The notes under the pieces: generated by a model | Database searches by the model: none | What the model was told of the DNA's origin: nothing | What the model saw: the letters and a program-made list of their open reading frames with translations, nothing else | Assembly (NCBI RefSeq): GCF_018613695.1 | Contig: NZ_JAGGPR010000009.1 | Location: 1-64,000, forward strand | Length of the DNA: 64,000 nt | Direction: 5' to 3' | DNA from: Arthrobacter sp. ISL-95 | GTDB taxonomy: Bacteria; Actinomycetota; Actinomycetes; Actinomycetales; Micrococcaceae | Made by a program: the position numbers and the translations under genes | In this document: positions 42,501-50,065 of the stretch, piece by piece | How positions within the stretch are numbered: the first letter of the stretch is position 1 | How the letters are laid out: each line of letters opens with the position of its first letter

Positions 42501-43350
42501 AGTAGTAGGCGTCAAAGCGCTTTTCTTCGTGGGTGGTGGTTGTTGGACCTGCAAAGTTGTAGGAGCCGCGGGCAAACGTGTCGCGGAGGACACCGTAGCC
42601 CTTGGAAGACATGTAGTAGGGCACAGCATTGGGGTAGCCGTCGTCATCCCAGTCGAAGTTCTTGGCAATGTTGATCAGGGCGCCCGTGTGAACCGAACGG
42701 CCATTTTGCATGCCGCCGCCAATGAACTGCTCCCCGTCCTGCTGGGCCAGGTGCTGCGTGGCCGAGGTGGCACCGAAGGTGATGGGCGCTGATTCCTCCA
42801 GGACCAACGAACCGTCAGTCCTGAGAACGCGAAGCTGCGTGGTGGCCTTGTTGATCTCGACGCTGATCTTTGCGGTCTTCAGGGCCAGCCGGTCGCCGTC
42901 GGTAACTGTTGGGGTGACTCCGGGGAACTTGTCCTTGCCCACCACGATGTTGGCGGTCCTGGCGGGATCACCTTGGTCTGTGTTGGCTGGGTCCGTGAAC
43001 TTGCCACTGGGGTCGGCTTCCAAGCGGAAGTTGCCGTCGTCCAGGAATGTGACTCGAATGGCGCCTTTCTCGGTTGAAAGGTCCACGACGTTGCTGGACT
43101 GGGTGAACCCGGTCACCGCTCCGAGAGGTACTCCGGCGGCGTCGACAGGGACTTCGGGGGTGGCGGCTTTGATGGCGCCGGGGTCGCCTGGAGCAGCACT
43201 GGCGACGGCGTAGGTGAGGGCGGGGATGGTTCCTGCGAGGAGCAGTGAGGCCAGGCCGAGGGAAGCGGCCTTCCTGGCGAGTGAACCGTTTTTGGTGCGT
43301 CCGGAGCTGCCGGGGGCAGTGCCGGATAAGCCCAAGGTGGGTGCGGGCAT
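39505..43350 (-). CDS. Secreted multidomain glycoside hydrolase family 31 enzyme
   Basis: The 1281-residue protein has a signal peptide (ARKAASLGLASLLLAGTIPAL, cut near residue 50). A GH31 N-terminal beta domain and TIM barrel follow, spanning about 90-760: WMLVNDGYGCEY, the likely nucleophile in KLDVAWVGQGY (about D414) and the likely acid in QWTGDHSGN (about D465). C-terminal parts include a NEW3-like domain (FVNTGTKAKTNVVLTPVLPEGWTVV) and an NPCBM-like carbohydrate-binding domain at the end. GH31 enzymes act on alpha-linked sugars as glucosidases, xylosidases or glucosyltransferases. Relatives in Arthrobacter make cyclic tetrasaccharides from starch; whether this one does is unknown. No transporter genes lie beside it. 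Confidence 0.88.
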   Translation of the reverse strand: MPAPTLGLSGTAPGSSGRTKNGSLARKAASLGLASLLLAGTIPALTYAVASAAPGDPGAIKAATPEVPVDAAGVPLGAVTGFTQSSNVVDLSTEKGAIRVTFLDDGNFRLEADPSGKFTDPANTDQGDPARTANIVVGKDKFPGVTPTVTDGDRLALKTAKISVEINKATTQLRVLRTDGSLVLEESAPITFGATSATQHLAQQDGEQFIGGGMQNGRSVHTGALINIAKNFDWDDDGYPNAVPYYMSSKGYGVLRDTFARGSYNFAGPTTTTHEEKRFDAYYFVGDYKQSLGAYTTLTGKPMMPPVYALEYGDADCYNRSNPGYSSSGYGDPDGAKQRTPDAIKTARKFVENDMPAGWMLVNDGYGCEYQQLPETVNNIEEETDLKVGLWTQRSLTNQEYEVGEAGVRLRKLDVAWVGQGYRQALTGCEAAHGGIEQYSNARGTSLMVEGWAGSQRCGMQWTGDHSGNLDAVRWQVSALTGAGNSGLAFTTGDVDGIFGGSAESYVRDLQWKAFAPALYSMSGWAATDKRPWLYGDEATAINRQYLQLRQQLMPFIYTLAQESSTSGVSMMRSMALEFPEQEWSYGAEANNQFMLGSDFLVAPVFTQTDVRNGIFLPAGQQWVDYWTGRLYQGGQILNGYNAPLDKLPVFVRAGAVIPQGIVARNASLVPEDSMITLDVYAKGQDTFTLYEDDKVTREFKDGKSSSQLFSVDAPGTGNSSVKVSIGERKGEYNGKAAARPYELKVHAGAAPKDVKIGGTKLTQHSTQAAYAAATTGWFFDEANNGTIWVKTGSLASNQAATVQLQQAGPLGGKSQEDSAAEVRVTTGQQVFQDQETSVTATFVNTGTKAKTNVVLTPVLPEGWTVVSSSGATAAKVEGGATASATFVIKPGTSAKAGQQTVRVSASYAASGSSQSVTGGNQIYVAYGSLAAAYNTVSVTTVAGKGLGNFDGGGATFAAEQLAAATLPAGGVRPGSTVTVDAGKPSQVDYTWPAVGPDVPNSVALSAQTIAVQGKGTHLAVLGSAAVGNGTSPVLTLSYADGTTEQQSIFFPNWLQPSVLNGAVVAVSEQGRNNANGPSPEYTQYKYQAFSNTVRLNPTKELASVTLPTDTRVKFFDWKVTSQPLPDVPVGSVYASETPWVQSLNGYGVIGKNVANKDSASSPDTPLAINYTDPATGQQPVFSKGLGVHAPSKITYYLGGKCTSFTSQVGLESGFGGNIIFKVNADGVNKYQSRTYTPGFAPESVSVDLTGAAYVELVVDPSGSINGAHGIWGDAKFTCAP

Positions 43351-43469
43351 GTGAGGCCAACTTTCGACGAGTGACTTTTTGTGATCTAACTCATGGCGAA
43401 ACGTGCACTAATCGTCACTGTAAAAAGGTCAAAGGTCAACCGTTTAACCAAAACTACTTACCCATCGAA

Positions 43470-43529
43470 GTCGCAGTTAAAGCCGTTTTGAGCGCTCAAA
43501 ACGGCCTCAAATGCGACCCAGTTGGGTGA
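43470..43529. repeat. Palindromic intergenic element, copy A
   Basis: This 60-base element (starting GTCGCAGTTAAAGCCGTT and ending CAGTTGGGTGA) has a central hairpin, GCCGTTTTGAG/CTCAAAACGGC. A second copy at 47467-47525 is about 88 percent identical by eye. It lies between the response-regulator stop and the GH31 start and may act as a terminator. Confidence 0.75.
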
Positions 43530-43531
43530 AC

Positions 43532-44188
43532 TCAGCGCCCGCGGATGAGCCTGCGCTGCGTGGCAACGGCAATGGCAGCGGTCCGATTGTCCACGCCGAG
43601 CTTCGAATAGATGTGCACCAAGTGGGTCTTCACCGTGGCCTCGGAAATGAAGAGTTGCTTGGCCATGACGCGGTTGCTCATGCCCGTGGCCAAAAGCTCC
43701 AGCAGCTGCACTTCCCGGGCGCTCAATGCCGGCGATGGATTCCGGATGCGGCCCAAGAGCCGCGCGGCAACTTCGGGTGCCAACGCGGTTTGCCCGGCCG
43801 CCGCGGACAACACGGCCTGCCGGATCTGCTCCGGCGGGGCGTCCTTCAACATGTAACCGCTCGCACCCGCCTCCACTGCGGCGAGGATGTCGGCGTCGGT
43901 GTCGTAGGTGGTCAGAATCAGCACTGGCGGTGCGGGAGTTCCGGCTTCGCCCGCCTTGATCTTTTCCGTGGCCGTCACGCCGTCCATGCCGCTGCCCATC
44001 TGCAGGTCCATGAGCACCAGGTCCACGGGCTCGCCCAGGGTGTGCAGCTTGCTGAGTTCAGTCAGCGCGGCATCACCGTCAGCTGCCTCGGCAACCACAG
44101 TCACCCCCGCGAAGTCGGCGAGCATGGCCCGCAGCCCCGCGCGAACCACGGGGTGATCGTCCACCAGCAACACTCGAATCTCACTCAC
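43532..44188 (-). CDS. LuxR-type (NarL-family) response regulator
   Basis: The 218-residue protein has a receiver domain (VLLVDDHPVVRAGLRAML; phosphorylated aspartate in LVLMDLQMGSGMDGV, about residue 56; YMLKDAPPEQI) and a LuxR DNA-binding domain (LSAREVQLLELLATGMSNRVMAKQLFISEATVKTHLVHIYSKLGV). It starts GTGAG overlapping the kinase stop. If the kinase gene is truly interrupted, this regulator may be unphosphorylated, or activated by another kinase or acetyl phosphate. It probably controls the ABC pair on the other side of the kinase. Confidence 0.93.
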   Translation of the reverse strand: MSEIRVLLVDDHPVVRAGLRAMLADFAGVTVVAEAADGDAALTELSKLHTLGEPVDLVLMDLQMGSGMDGVTATEKIKAGEAGTPAPPVLILTTYDTDADILAAVEAGASGYMLKDAPPEQIRQAVLSAAAGQTALAPEVAARLLGRIRNPSPALSAREVQLLELLATGMSNRVMAKQLFISEATVKTHLVHIYSKLGVDNRTAAIAVATQRRLIRGR

Positions 44189-45465
44189 GCCGCACCCTCA
44201 TCCGCGGGCAATGGCAACCGGATCGCAATGACTGTCCCCTCACCGATCGCCGATTCGATCTCCAGGCGACCGTCCAGCGCCGATAGCCGTTCACGCAAAC
44301 TCTGAAGCCCGACGCCGGTTCCGTCGCCACGCGCCGGATCGTCCGCCGTCGACGGCTCGAAACCTCTGCCGTCGTCAAAAACGTCCAAGGTCACTTCCGC
44401 GCCAAGGAAGGACAGGGTCACGACGGCGGTGCGCGCGTGGGCGTGCGCCCACACGTTCGCGAGGGAAGCTTGTGCGGCCCGGAGCAGGGTGGTCTGGTAC
44501 GTATTCGGCAGCTCTACAGGCGTACCCACCAGCTCAAAGCGACAGCGCAGCGCGGACCCCCGGGCGGCAGCTTCCGTCTCCGTCTTCTCGCACAGCCTGC
44601 GGAGCGTGTCCACGAGCCCGGTCTCTTCAAGATCCGGCGAACGCAGGCCGCGGACAAAGCTCCGGGCCTCGGCAAGATTGGCAGACGCTGTGTCCTGAAC
44701 CGTCCGCAGCCGCTCCTTTGCAGCAGTGGTGTTTCCGTCGTCCAAGGCTTTCTCCGCGGACCTGCCCATCAGGATGATGCTCGAGAAGCCCTGTGCAAGG
44801 GTGTCGTGGATTTCCCGGGCGAGCCGTTCGCGCTCAGCCAGCATTCCGGCGTCGTGCTGGGTCTTTGCGAGTTCAGCGCGCGCCCTGCGAAGCTGGTCAG
44901 CTACAGCGCGCTGGTTTTCGGCTTCGACGAACAAGGCACGGTACGCCAGACCGGTGACCACCGCGAAGACAGCCCCGAACACCGGTCCCAGGACCATGGC
45001 AAGCTGCAACCCGCCGTCGGACCCTCCCCGGCTGTGGCACCATAGCGTCCCCACCAGAAGGGCTGTGCTCACAGCAATCGCTGGCAGAGCGAGCCCGCGG
45101 GGGAGCAGGTGAAGTTGCAGGAAGAACAGCGGGAAAGCCACCCACGCGAAGTCGCTGCTGACCAGCAGGAGCTACAGCCATAGGAGCATCACCGCGCTCA
45201 GCCACCAGCGCGCATAGGGTGTCGGATTGAAACGGGTGGGGTCGCTCGCATGGCGCTTTTCCAGGAGCGTCCCGCTGAGATAGACCAACGCCAGCAAAGC
45301 CGAAAGCCCCAGGCCCGCGATCACAGCCATAGACGACGGCGCCCCACTGATTCCCATTCCCGCCGTCAAACGGACCACGGCAACCAACAACAGAACCGCG
45401 AAACCCACGTGCAGGCTCACACGCAGCACACGGAGGATTGTGGCGGCGCCTGCGGGAGACTGCAT
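44185..45465 (-). pseudogene. Sensor histidine kinase interrupted by an in-frame stop
   Basis: One reading frame runs from ATG 45465 to 44185 (426 codons) and is broken only by TAG at 45172-45174, after 97 codons. Before it, MQSPAGAATILRVLRV and three membrane helices are seen, ending MLLWL. After it the frame continues LLLVSSDFAWVAFPLFFLQ, so the two parts are one membrane domain. The kinase core is intact: ERLAREIHDTLAQGFSSIILM (phosphorylated histidine), and an ATP domain with DDGRGFEPS. A shorter protein could start at an internal codon (such as GTG near 45141) with fewer helices. This is either a true nonsense mutation or a sequencing error. Confidence 0.85.
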
Positions 45466-45660
45466 GCTTCACAGCGTATCCCCGGCAATCCCTGTTCGAG
45501 GCCGAATTCCGCGCCCTGATGCCTGAATCAACCATTCGGATGATCGCCGGTTCAACTCCTCGATGCCGGCCGATCCATCCGGCTCCCGATGTCCCTCCGG
45601 CTTATCGCCGGAAGAGTTGATATAGCCGGGATCAAGCCCGCATTGAATCGAAGGAATCCG

Positions 45661-46740
45661 ATGTTTCTTGCCATCCGCGACATCCGCTTTGCCAAGGGTC
45701 GCTTTGCGCTCATGGGTTGCGTGGTCGCCCTGATCACCCTGCTGCTGGTCATGCTGTCCGGGCTGACCGCGGGCTTAGGCAACCAGTCGACGTCGGCCCT
45801 TGCGGCCCTGCCTGCTCAGCAGATCATCTTCGGCGCCCCCGCCGGAGGTGATCCAAAGGCTTCGTACACCGAGTCGGAAGTCTCCGCGGTCCAGCTTCAG
45901 ACCTGGCGGGATCAACCGGGCGTGACGTCCGCGCAGGCGCTGGGGATCAGCCAGACCCGTCTCCAGTCGCTGGGTGCTGGCGGGACCCCGAGTGGGACCG
46001 CGAACGTGGCAGTCTTTGGCGAAGCTGTTGCTCCATCCGCTGTGGAGGACGGGACGGTAGTGGTGGGTGAATCTCTGGCCAAGGAATTGACGTTGGACGT
46101 TGGCAGCCGGGTTCGTGCAGGCGGGACAGATCTGACGGTTTCAGCCGTTGTGGAGGACCAGTGGTACTCCCACACCGGCGTGGTGTGGACAACGCTCGAT
46201 ACGTGGGGGTCCATCGCGCACGCGGCACCTGGCACTGCCACTGTTATCACCGCAACTTTCGACGCCGGAGCTTCCGTGGACGTTGACGCCGCCAACGCGG
46301 CGGCCGGCACGGTCAGTACCGATCCTGTGGGGTCTTTCCAAGCACTGGCCTCGTACAAGAGCGAAAACGGCTCCCTCATGCTGATGCAGGCATTCCTCTA
46401 CGGAATTTCGGCTTTGGTGATCGTAGCGTTCCTGACGGTGTGGACTGTGCAGCGCACACGCGACATCGCCGTCCTCAAAGCCTTGGGAGCTTCCTCCGGC
46501 TACGTTTTGCGGGATGCGCTCACACAGGCGGCCATGGTGCTGCTGGTCGGAGCCGTTGGAGGCGGACTTCTTGGCTTGGCTGGCGGATCATTCGCAGCCC
46601 GGGCCGCACCATTTCTGATCACTCCCATGACGACGCTGCTCCCCATCGCGGGGGTCATCCTGCTCGGTTTAGGGGGCGCGGTCCTGGCAGTCAGAAGCGT
46701 CACCAAGGTGGATCCGTTGTTGGCCCTCGGCGGCAACTAA
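45661..46740 (+). CDS. FtsX/MacB-like ABC transporter permease
   Basis: The protein (about 359 residues from ATG 45661) has one N-terminal helix (FALMGCVVALITLLLVMLSGL), an outer domain of about 190 residues, and three C-terminal helices with RDIAVLKALGASSGYVL between them. This is the MacB/FtsX topology, in which the transporter acts mechanically on substrates outside the membrane instead of forming a channel. AAGGAA precedes the ATG. It is followed by its ATPase gene. The neighbouring two-component system, read divergently, is the likely regulator. Confidence 0.88.
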   Translation: MFLAIRDIRFAKGRFALMGCVVALITLLLVMLSGLTAGLGNQSTSALAALPAQQIIFGAPAGGDPKASYTESEVSAVQLQTWRDQPGVTSAQALGISQTRLQSLGAGGTPSGTANVAVFGEAVAPSAVEDGTVVVGESLAKELTLDVGSRVRAGGTDLTVSAVVEDQWYSHTGVVWTTLDTWGSIAHAAPGTATVITATFDAGASVDVDAANAAAGTVSTDPVGSFQALASYKSENGSLMLMQAFLYGISALVIVAFLTVWTVQRTRDIAVLKALGASSGYVLRDALTQAAMVLLVGAVGGGLLGLAGGSFAARAAPFLITPMTTLLPIAGVILLGLGGAVLAVRSVTKVDPLLALGGN

Positions 46741-46764
46741 TACATTCCTAGAAAGGCATGCACC

Positions 46765-47466
46765 GTGAGTACAGCATTGAACCTCATCAACCTCTCCCTC
46801 GAATACCCGGACGGCACCTCAACCCTCAAGGCACTGGATGCCGTGAACCTCAGCGTTCGCACGGGTGAATTCCTCTCGCTTGTTGGCCCCTCCGGATCCG
46901 GCAAGTCCTCACTTCTGGCCGTCGCCGCGACTCTGGTGAAACCCACGGCCGGGATGGTCATCATCGACGGGCAGGACGTCTCTAGCCTTTCGGAGACCGA
47001 GCACACAACTCTTCGCCGGGACAAAGTGGGCATCATCTTCCAGCAACCCAACCTGCTGCCGGCACTGACCGCCGTCGAGCAGTTGCTGATCCGCGAGCAT
47101 CTGAGGGGCAAGCGAGTGCGCAACGAACGGGAGAAGGCAGCTGAGCTGCTGAATGTCGTCGGACTTTCCGGTGCAGCAAACAAGAGGCCTCACCAGCTGT
47201 CCGGAGGCCAACGTCAGCGGGTGAATATTGCGAGGGCCCTCATGGGAAGCCCCACCATTCTTCTGGTCGATGAACCGACCGCCGCGCTCGACCATGAGCG
47301 CAGCGAGTTGATCGTCCGCCTTCTGCGGCAAGTCACCGATGAGTTCCGAACCGCGACCGTCATGGTCACGCATGACACCGAGTTCCTACCCCTCACCGAC
47401 GCGGTCGCCACCATGAGGGACGGACGTATCAGCCGCGCCCTGGTCCCGTCAGCGCTACCCAACTGA
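46765..47466 (+). CDS. ABC transporter ATPase (LolD/MacB-like)
   Basis: The 233-residue single ABC domain has Walker A GPSGSGKSS, the Q-loop FQQPNLLPALTAVEQL, signature QLSGGQRQRVNIARALM, Walker B ILLVDEPTAALDHERS and the switch histidine in VTHDTEFL. It starts GTG 24 bases after the permease stop, and the two form one transporter. The last codons (ending in PN and TGA) lie inside the palindromic element shared with the convergent HxlR gene. Confidence 0.92.
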   Translation: MSTALNLINLSLEYPDGTSTLKALDAVNLSVRTGEFLSLVGPSGSGKSSLLAVAATLVKPTAGMVIIDGQDVSSLSETEHTTLRRDKVGIIFQQPNLLPALTAVEQLLIREHLRGKRVRNEREKAAELLNVVGLSGAANKRPHQLSGGQRQRVNIARALMGSPTILLVDEPTAALDHERSELIVRLLRQVTDEFRTATVMVTHDTEFLPLTDAVATMRDGRISRALVPSALPN

Positions 47467-47522
47467 GTCGCAGTTAAAGCCGTTATGACGCCTCAAACGG
47501 CCTCAAATGCGACTCAGTTGGG
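47458..47522. terminator. Shared palindromic terminator containing both stop codons
   Basis: CCCAACTGAGTCGC (47458-47471) pairs perfectly with GCGACTCAGTTGGG (47509-47522), and GCCGTT/AACGGC pair inside. The ABC stop TGA (47464-47466) lies in the left arm and the HxlR stop (47514-47516) in the right arm, so both proteins end in Pro-Asn. Confidence 0.75.
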
Positions 47523-47525
47523 TGA
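47467..47525. repeat. Palindromic intergenic element, copy B
   Basis: This 59-base stretch matches copy A (43470-43529) with one gap and a few changes in the central loop. It lies between two convergent genes and forms the inner part of the shared terminator. Confidence 0.75.
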
Positions 47526-47912
47526 GCCGAGGAGTGCCTCGTCCTGCGCTTCGTCGTAGGCGTCGCGGGCTTCCAGGATGGTTGGCACGTGACTCTCGGC
47601 CCAGTGGCGCAGAACGGTCAGCGGCTGGAGCAGGGACTCACCCAAGGACGTCAGCTCATATTCCACCCGTGGCGGTACCTGCGCGTACACAGTCCGTGTA
47701 ATCAGGCCGTCGCGCTCCAAGGCGCGCAGGGTTTGCGTCAGGACTTTAGGAGTTACCACGTTCACCATCTTGCGAAGTTCCGAGAACCGAACCGGCCCAT
47801 CCCCGAGCACTTGGATCACCAATGATGCCCATTTGTCTCCGATGCGCTGAAACACCACCCGCGAAGGACAGTTGGGATCCAGGATGTTTGCGGGGAGATC
47901 GGTGGTGTCCAC
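47514..47912 (-). CDS. HxlR-family transcriptional regulator
   Basis: The 132-residue protein has the HxlR winged helix: CPSRVVFQRIGDKWASLVIQVLGDGPVRFSELRKMVNVVTPKVLTQTLRALERDGLITRTVYAQVPPRVEYELTSLGESL is recognisable across residues 14-92. HxlR proteins often sense reactive electrophiles or redox changes and control a divergent oxidoreductase gene, which is the arrangement here. It starts with GTG at 47912, with a GATATT hexamer six bases upstream. The usual N-terminal cysteine is seen in DPNCPSRV. Direct repeats in the intergenic region are probable binding sites. Confidence 0.9.
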   Translation of the reverse strand: MDTTDLPANILDPNCPSRVVFQRIGDKWASLVIQVLGDGPVRFSELRKMVNVVTPKVLTQTLRALERDGLITRTVYAQVPPRVEYELTSLGESLLQPLTVLRHWAESHVPTILEARDAYDEAQDEALLGSPN

Positions 47913-47918
47913 GGTGTC

Positions 47919-47924
47919 AATATC
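47919..47924 (-). promoter_or_regulatory. Possible -10 hexamer for a leaderless HxlR mRNA
   Basis: GATATT on the minus strand ends six bases before the GTG at 47912. The first base departs from TANNNT. Confidence 0.35.
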
Positions 47925-47934
47925 CTTTTGGTAA

Positions 47935-47977
47935 CTAGGTACCTTTGAAGCTATCAGTATCCTCTAGATACCTTTGA
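47935..47977. promoter_or_regulatory. Probable HxlR operator in the divergent intergenic region
   Basis: CTAGGTACCTTTGA (47935-47948) and CTAGATACCTTTGA (47964-47977) are direct repeats starting 29 bases apart, with GTATC/GATAC as an inverted repeat (47957-47971) between and into the second. They lie between the HxlR gene and the NAD(P)-binding gene. Confidence 0.5.
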
Positions 47978-48010
47978 GTTATTGCAAGGATACCAACTTC
48001 AAGGAGAGCT

Positions 48011-48616
48011 ATGAAAATCGCAGTCTACGGCGCAACGGGCATGGTCGGCAGCCAGATCGTCAACGAGTCCGTCATCCGCGGCCACAAGGTTACGGCCATT
48101 TCCCGCAAGGGCGCAGAGGTCCCCGGTGCCGCTGCTCAGGCAGCTGATCAGGCTGATGCTGAGACGTTTGCCTCCATTGCCCAGGCGCACGACGTCGTTG
48201 TGCTGGCGACGGGCCCCAGCCGCACCGGCGCCGACCATGGAGAATGGCTCGACGCCATGGCCACTGCCTACAGCAATGCCGAAGGCACCCGCCTGATGAT
48301 CGTCGGCGGCGCTGGAACCCTTGAGGTGGACGGCGTCCGCCTGCTGGATTCGCCGGACTTCCCGGAGGCCTACAAGGCGGAGGCCACCACTGCCGCCAAG
48401 GCCCTCGAAACCGTGAAGCAGTCCCCGGAATCCCTTGACTGGACCGTCCTGGCTCCCGCACCCGTCATCCAGCCCGGTGAGCGCACGGGTGAATACACCG
48501 TGGCCAAGGATTCACCGGCCGGTAGCAGCATCTCCACCCAGGACTACGCAGTAGCCATGCTGGACGAGATCGAGAGCCCGGCTCACCGCCGCGCCCGCTT
48601 CACGGCCGCCAACTAG
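48011..48616 (+). CDS. NAD(P)-binding oxidoreductase (atypical SDR/NmrA-like)
   Basis: The 201-residue protein begins with a Rossmann motif MKIAVYGATGMVGSQIV (GxxGxxG) and continues as a compact atypical short-chain dehydrogenase, with VVVLATGPSRTG and LDWTVLAPAPVIQPGERTG. Relatives bind NAD(P)H and act as quinone reductases or flavin reductases. AAGGAG lies before the ATG. It is read divergently from the HxlR regulator, which probably induces it under electrophile or redox stress. Confidence 0.87.
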   Translation: MKIAVYGATGMVGSQIVNESVIRGHKVTAISRKGAEVPGAAAQAADQADAETFASIAQAHDVVVLATGPSRTGADHGEWLDAMATAYSNAEGTRLMIVGGAGTLEVDGVRLLDSPDFPEAYKAEATTAAKALETVKQSPESLDWTVLAPAPVIQPGERTGEYTVAKDSPAGSSISTQDYAVAMLDEIESPAHRRARFTAAN

Positions 48617-48619
48617 AAA

Positions 48620-50065
48620 CTAAAGGCCGACGCCTAGCCCGGGTACCCGCATCTTGAATATGTCCTTGAGGGCATATCTTGCCGCGTGGTACCCGGGCAT
48701 TCCTGTCACCCCAGGCCCCGGCGGAGTTGACGAGGAGCACAGGTACACGCCGGGCATGGGAGTTCGCCACGGCACGTTGGACACGACCGGTCGCTGTACC
48801 AGGCCTCGCAGGTCCAGCAGACCCGCACTGAAGTCTCCCCCCACGTAATTCTCGTTGTATGCGGACAATTCCGCCGCCGTCGTGGTCTTGGATGCCACCA
48901 CAAGGTCACGGAAGCCAGGTGCGTAGCGCTCAATGCGGGCCATAACAGCTTGGGCCATGTCCACCGTGGAGTTGGCGGGTACGTGGCAATAGGACCATAG
49001 AACGTGGCGGCCTTCCGGTGCGCGTGTGGAGTCCATCAGAGATGGCTGGGACACCAGGACATACGGCTCGCTGGGATGCTTGCCCATGTCCACCAGGTTC
49101 TCTGACTCGGCCATCGCCAGCCTTGAACCTCCCACATGGACCGTACCGGCCTTGGCCAATCCGGGGTCTCGCCACGGAACGGGCCCGGACAGGATGAAGT
49201 CCACCTTGCACGCCGCATTCCCAAACCGGAATGCTTCCAACGACCGACGGTAGCGGTCGGGAACTTCCGCCCCACCCAGACGCGCCAGAGTTGGCGGGGC
49301 AACATCGAGCAAGATGGCCTTGGCGGGCCGGACCTGGTCCAGGGAATTCACGCGTTCACCCACGTGGATAGTGCCTCCATGCGCTGTGAGGTCGTCAGCC
49401 ATGGCCTTGGCGATGGACATCGAGCCACCGACAGGGATCACCCAACCACCCGCGTGAGCGAGGACGCTGAGCAAGAGTCCAGCACCTGTTGAACTGAGGG
49501 ACGGTTGCGAGCCGAGGGCGTGTGACATCACGCCCGTCAACAGCGCGGGCGCGGCTTCCTCGCGGAATCGTCGCGTCCACAGCGGGGTCCCCTGATCCAG
49601 GGTAGCAAGACCGAATCTGACAGCCGCCAAAGGATCCTTTGGAACGCGCAGGAGTTGGTTTGACGTGAAGTCCACCACCCCGTCCACCCGCTCCAGTAAG
49701 GGCTGCAACAGCCGACGGTAAGCCGGCCCATCCACGCCCAGCTCCTCCGCCGTCCGCTCCAAGGATTGGTAGGCCAGGGCCGCTCCTCCGATGTCCAGCG
49801 GTGTTCCGTGCTGGACCTCCGGCAGCCGCAGATCCACGCGCTGGGACAACTCAAAATCGCGGAAGAACGGGGACGCCACCGCCATGGGGTGCACTGCCGA
49901 GCAGACATCGTAAAGGTAGCCGGGTTCAATCAACTCGCTGGTCCGGGATCCACCGCCGATTGCATCAGCTGCCTCGTAAAGGTGGACGCTCAGGCCTGCG
50001 CGGGCCATAACTACTGCAGCGGCCAGCCCGTTGGGACCGGCGCCGACGACGGCGACATCAACCAT
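48620..50065 (-). CDS. FAD-dependent oxidoreductase (phytoene-desaturase-like)
   Basis: The 481-residue protein has the dinucleotide-binding start DVAVVGAGPNGLAAAVVMARAGLSVHLYEA, then DAIGGGSRTSELIEPGYLYD, and a C-terminal FAD-contact region with GVYLCSSSTPPGPGVTGMPGYHAARYAL. This is the pattern of phytoene-desaturase/PYROXD2-like oxidoreductases. No carotenoid genes are near, so the substrate is unknown. GGAGG precedes the ATG at 50065, which overlaps the end of the upstream glycosyltransferase gene by eight bases, suggesting co-expression. It ends three bases from the convergent oxidoreductase gene. Confidence 0.88.
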   Translation of the reverse strand: MVDVAVVGAGPNGLAAAVVMARAGLSVHLYEAADAIGGGSRTSELIEPGYLYDVCSAVHPMAVASPFFRDFELSQRVDLRLPEVQHGTPLDIGGAALAYQSLERTAEELGVDGPAYRRLLQPLLERVDGVVDFTSNQLLRVPKDPLAAVRFGLATLDQGTPLWTRRFREEAAPALLTGVMSHALGSQPSLSSTGAGLLLSVLAHAGGWVIPVGGSMSIAKAMADDLTAHGGTIHVGERVNSLDQVRPAKAILLDVAPPTLARLGGAEVPDRYRRSLEAFRFGNAACKVDFILSGPVPWRDPGLAKAGTVHVGGSRLAMAESENLVDMGKHPSEPYVLVSQPSLMDSTRAPEGRHVLWSYCHVPANSTVDMAQAVMARIERYAPGFRDLVVASKTTTAAELSAYNENYVGGDFSAGLLDLRGLVQRPVVSNVPWRTPMPGVYLCSSSTPPGPGVTGMPGYHAARYALKDIFKMRVPGLGVGL

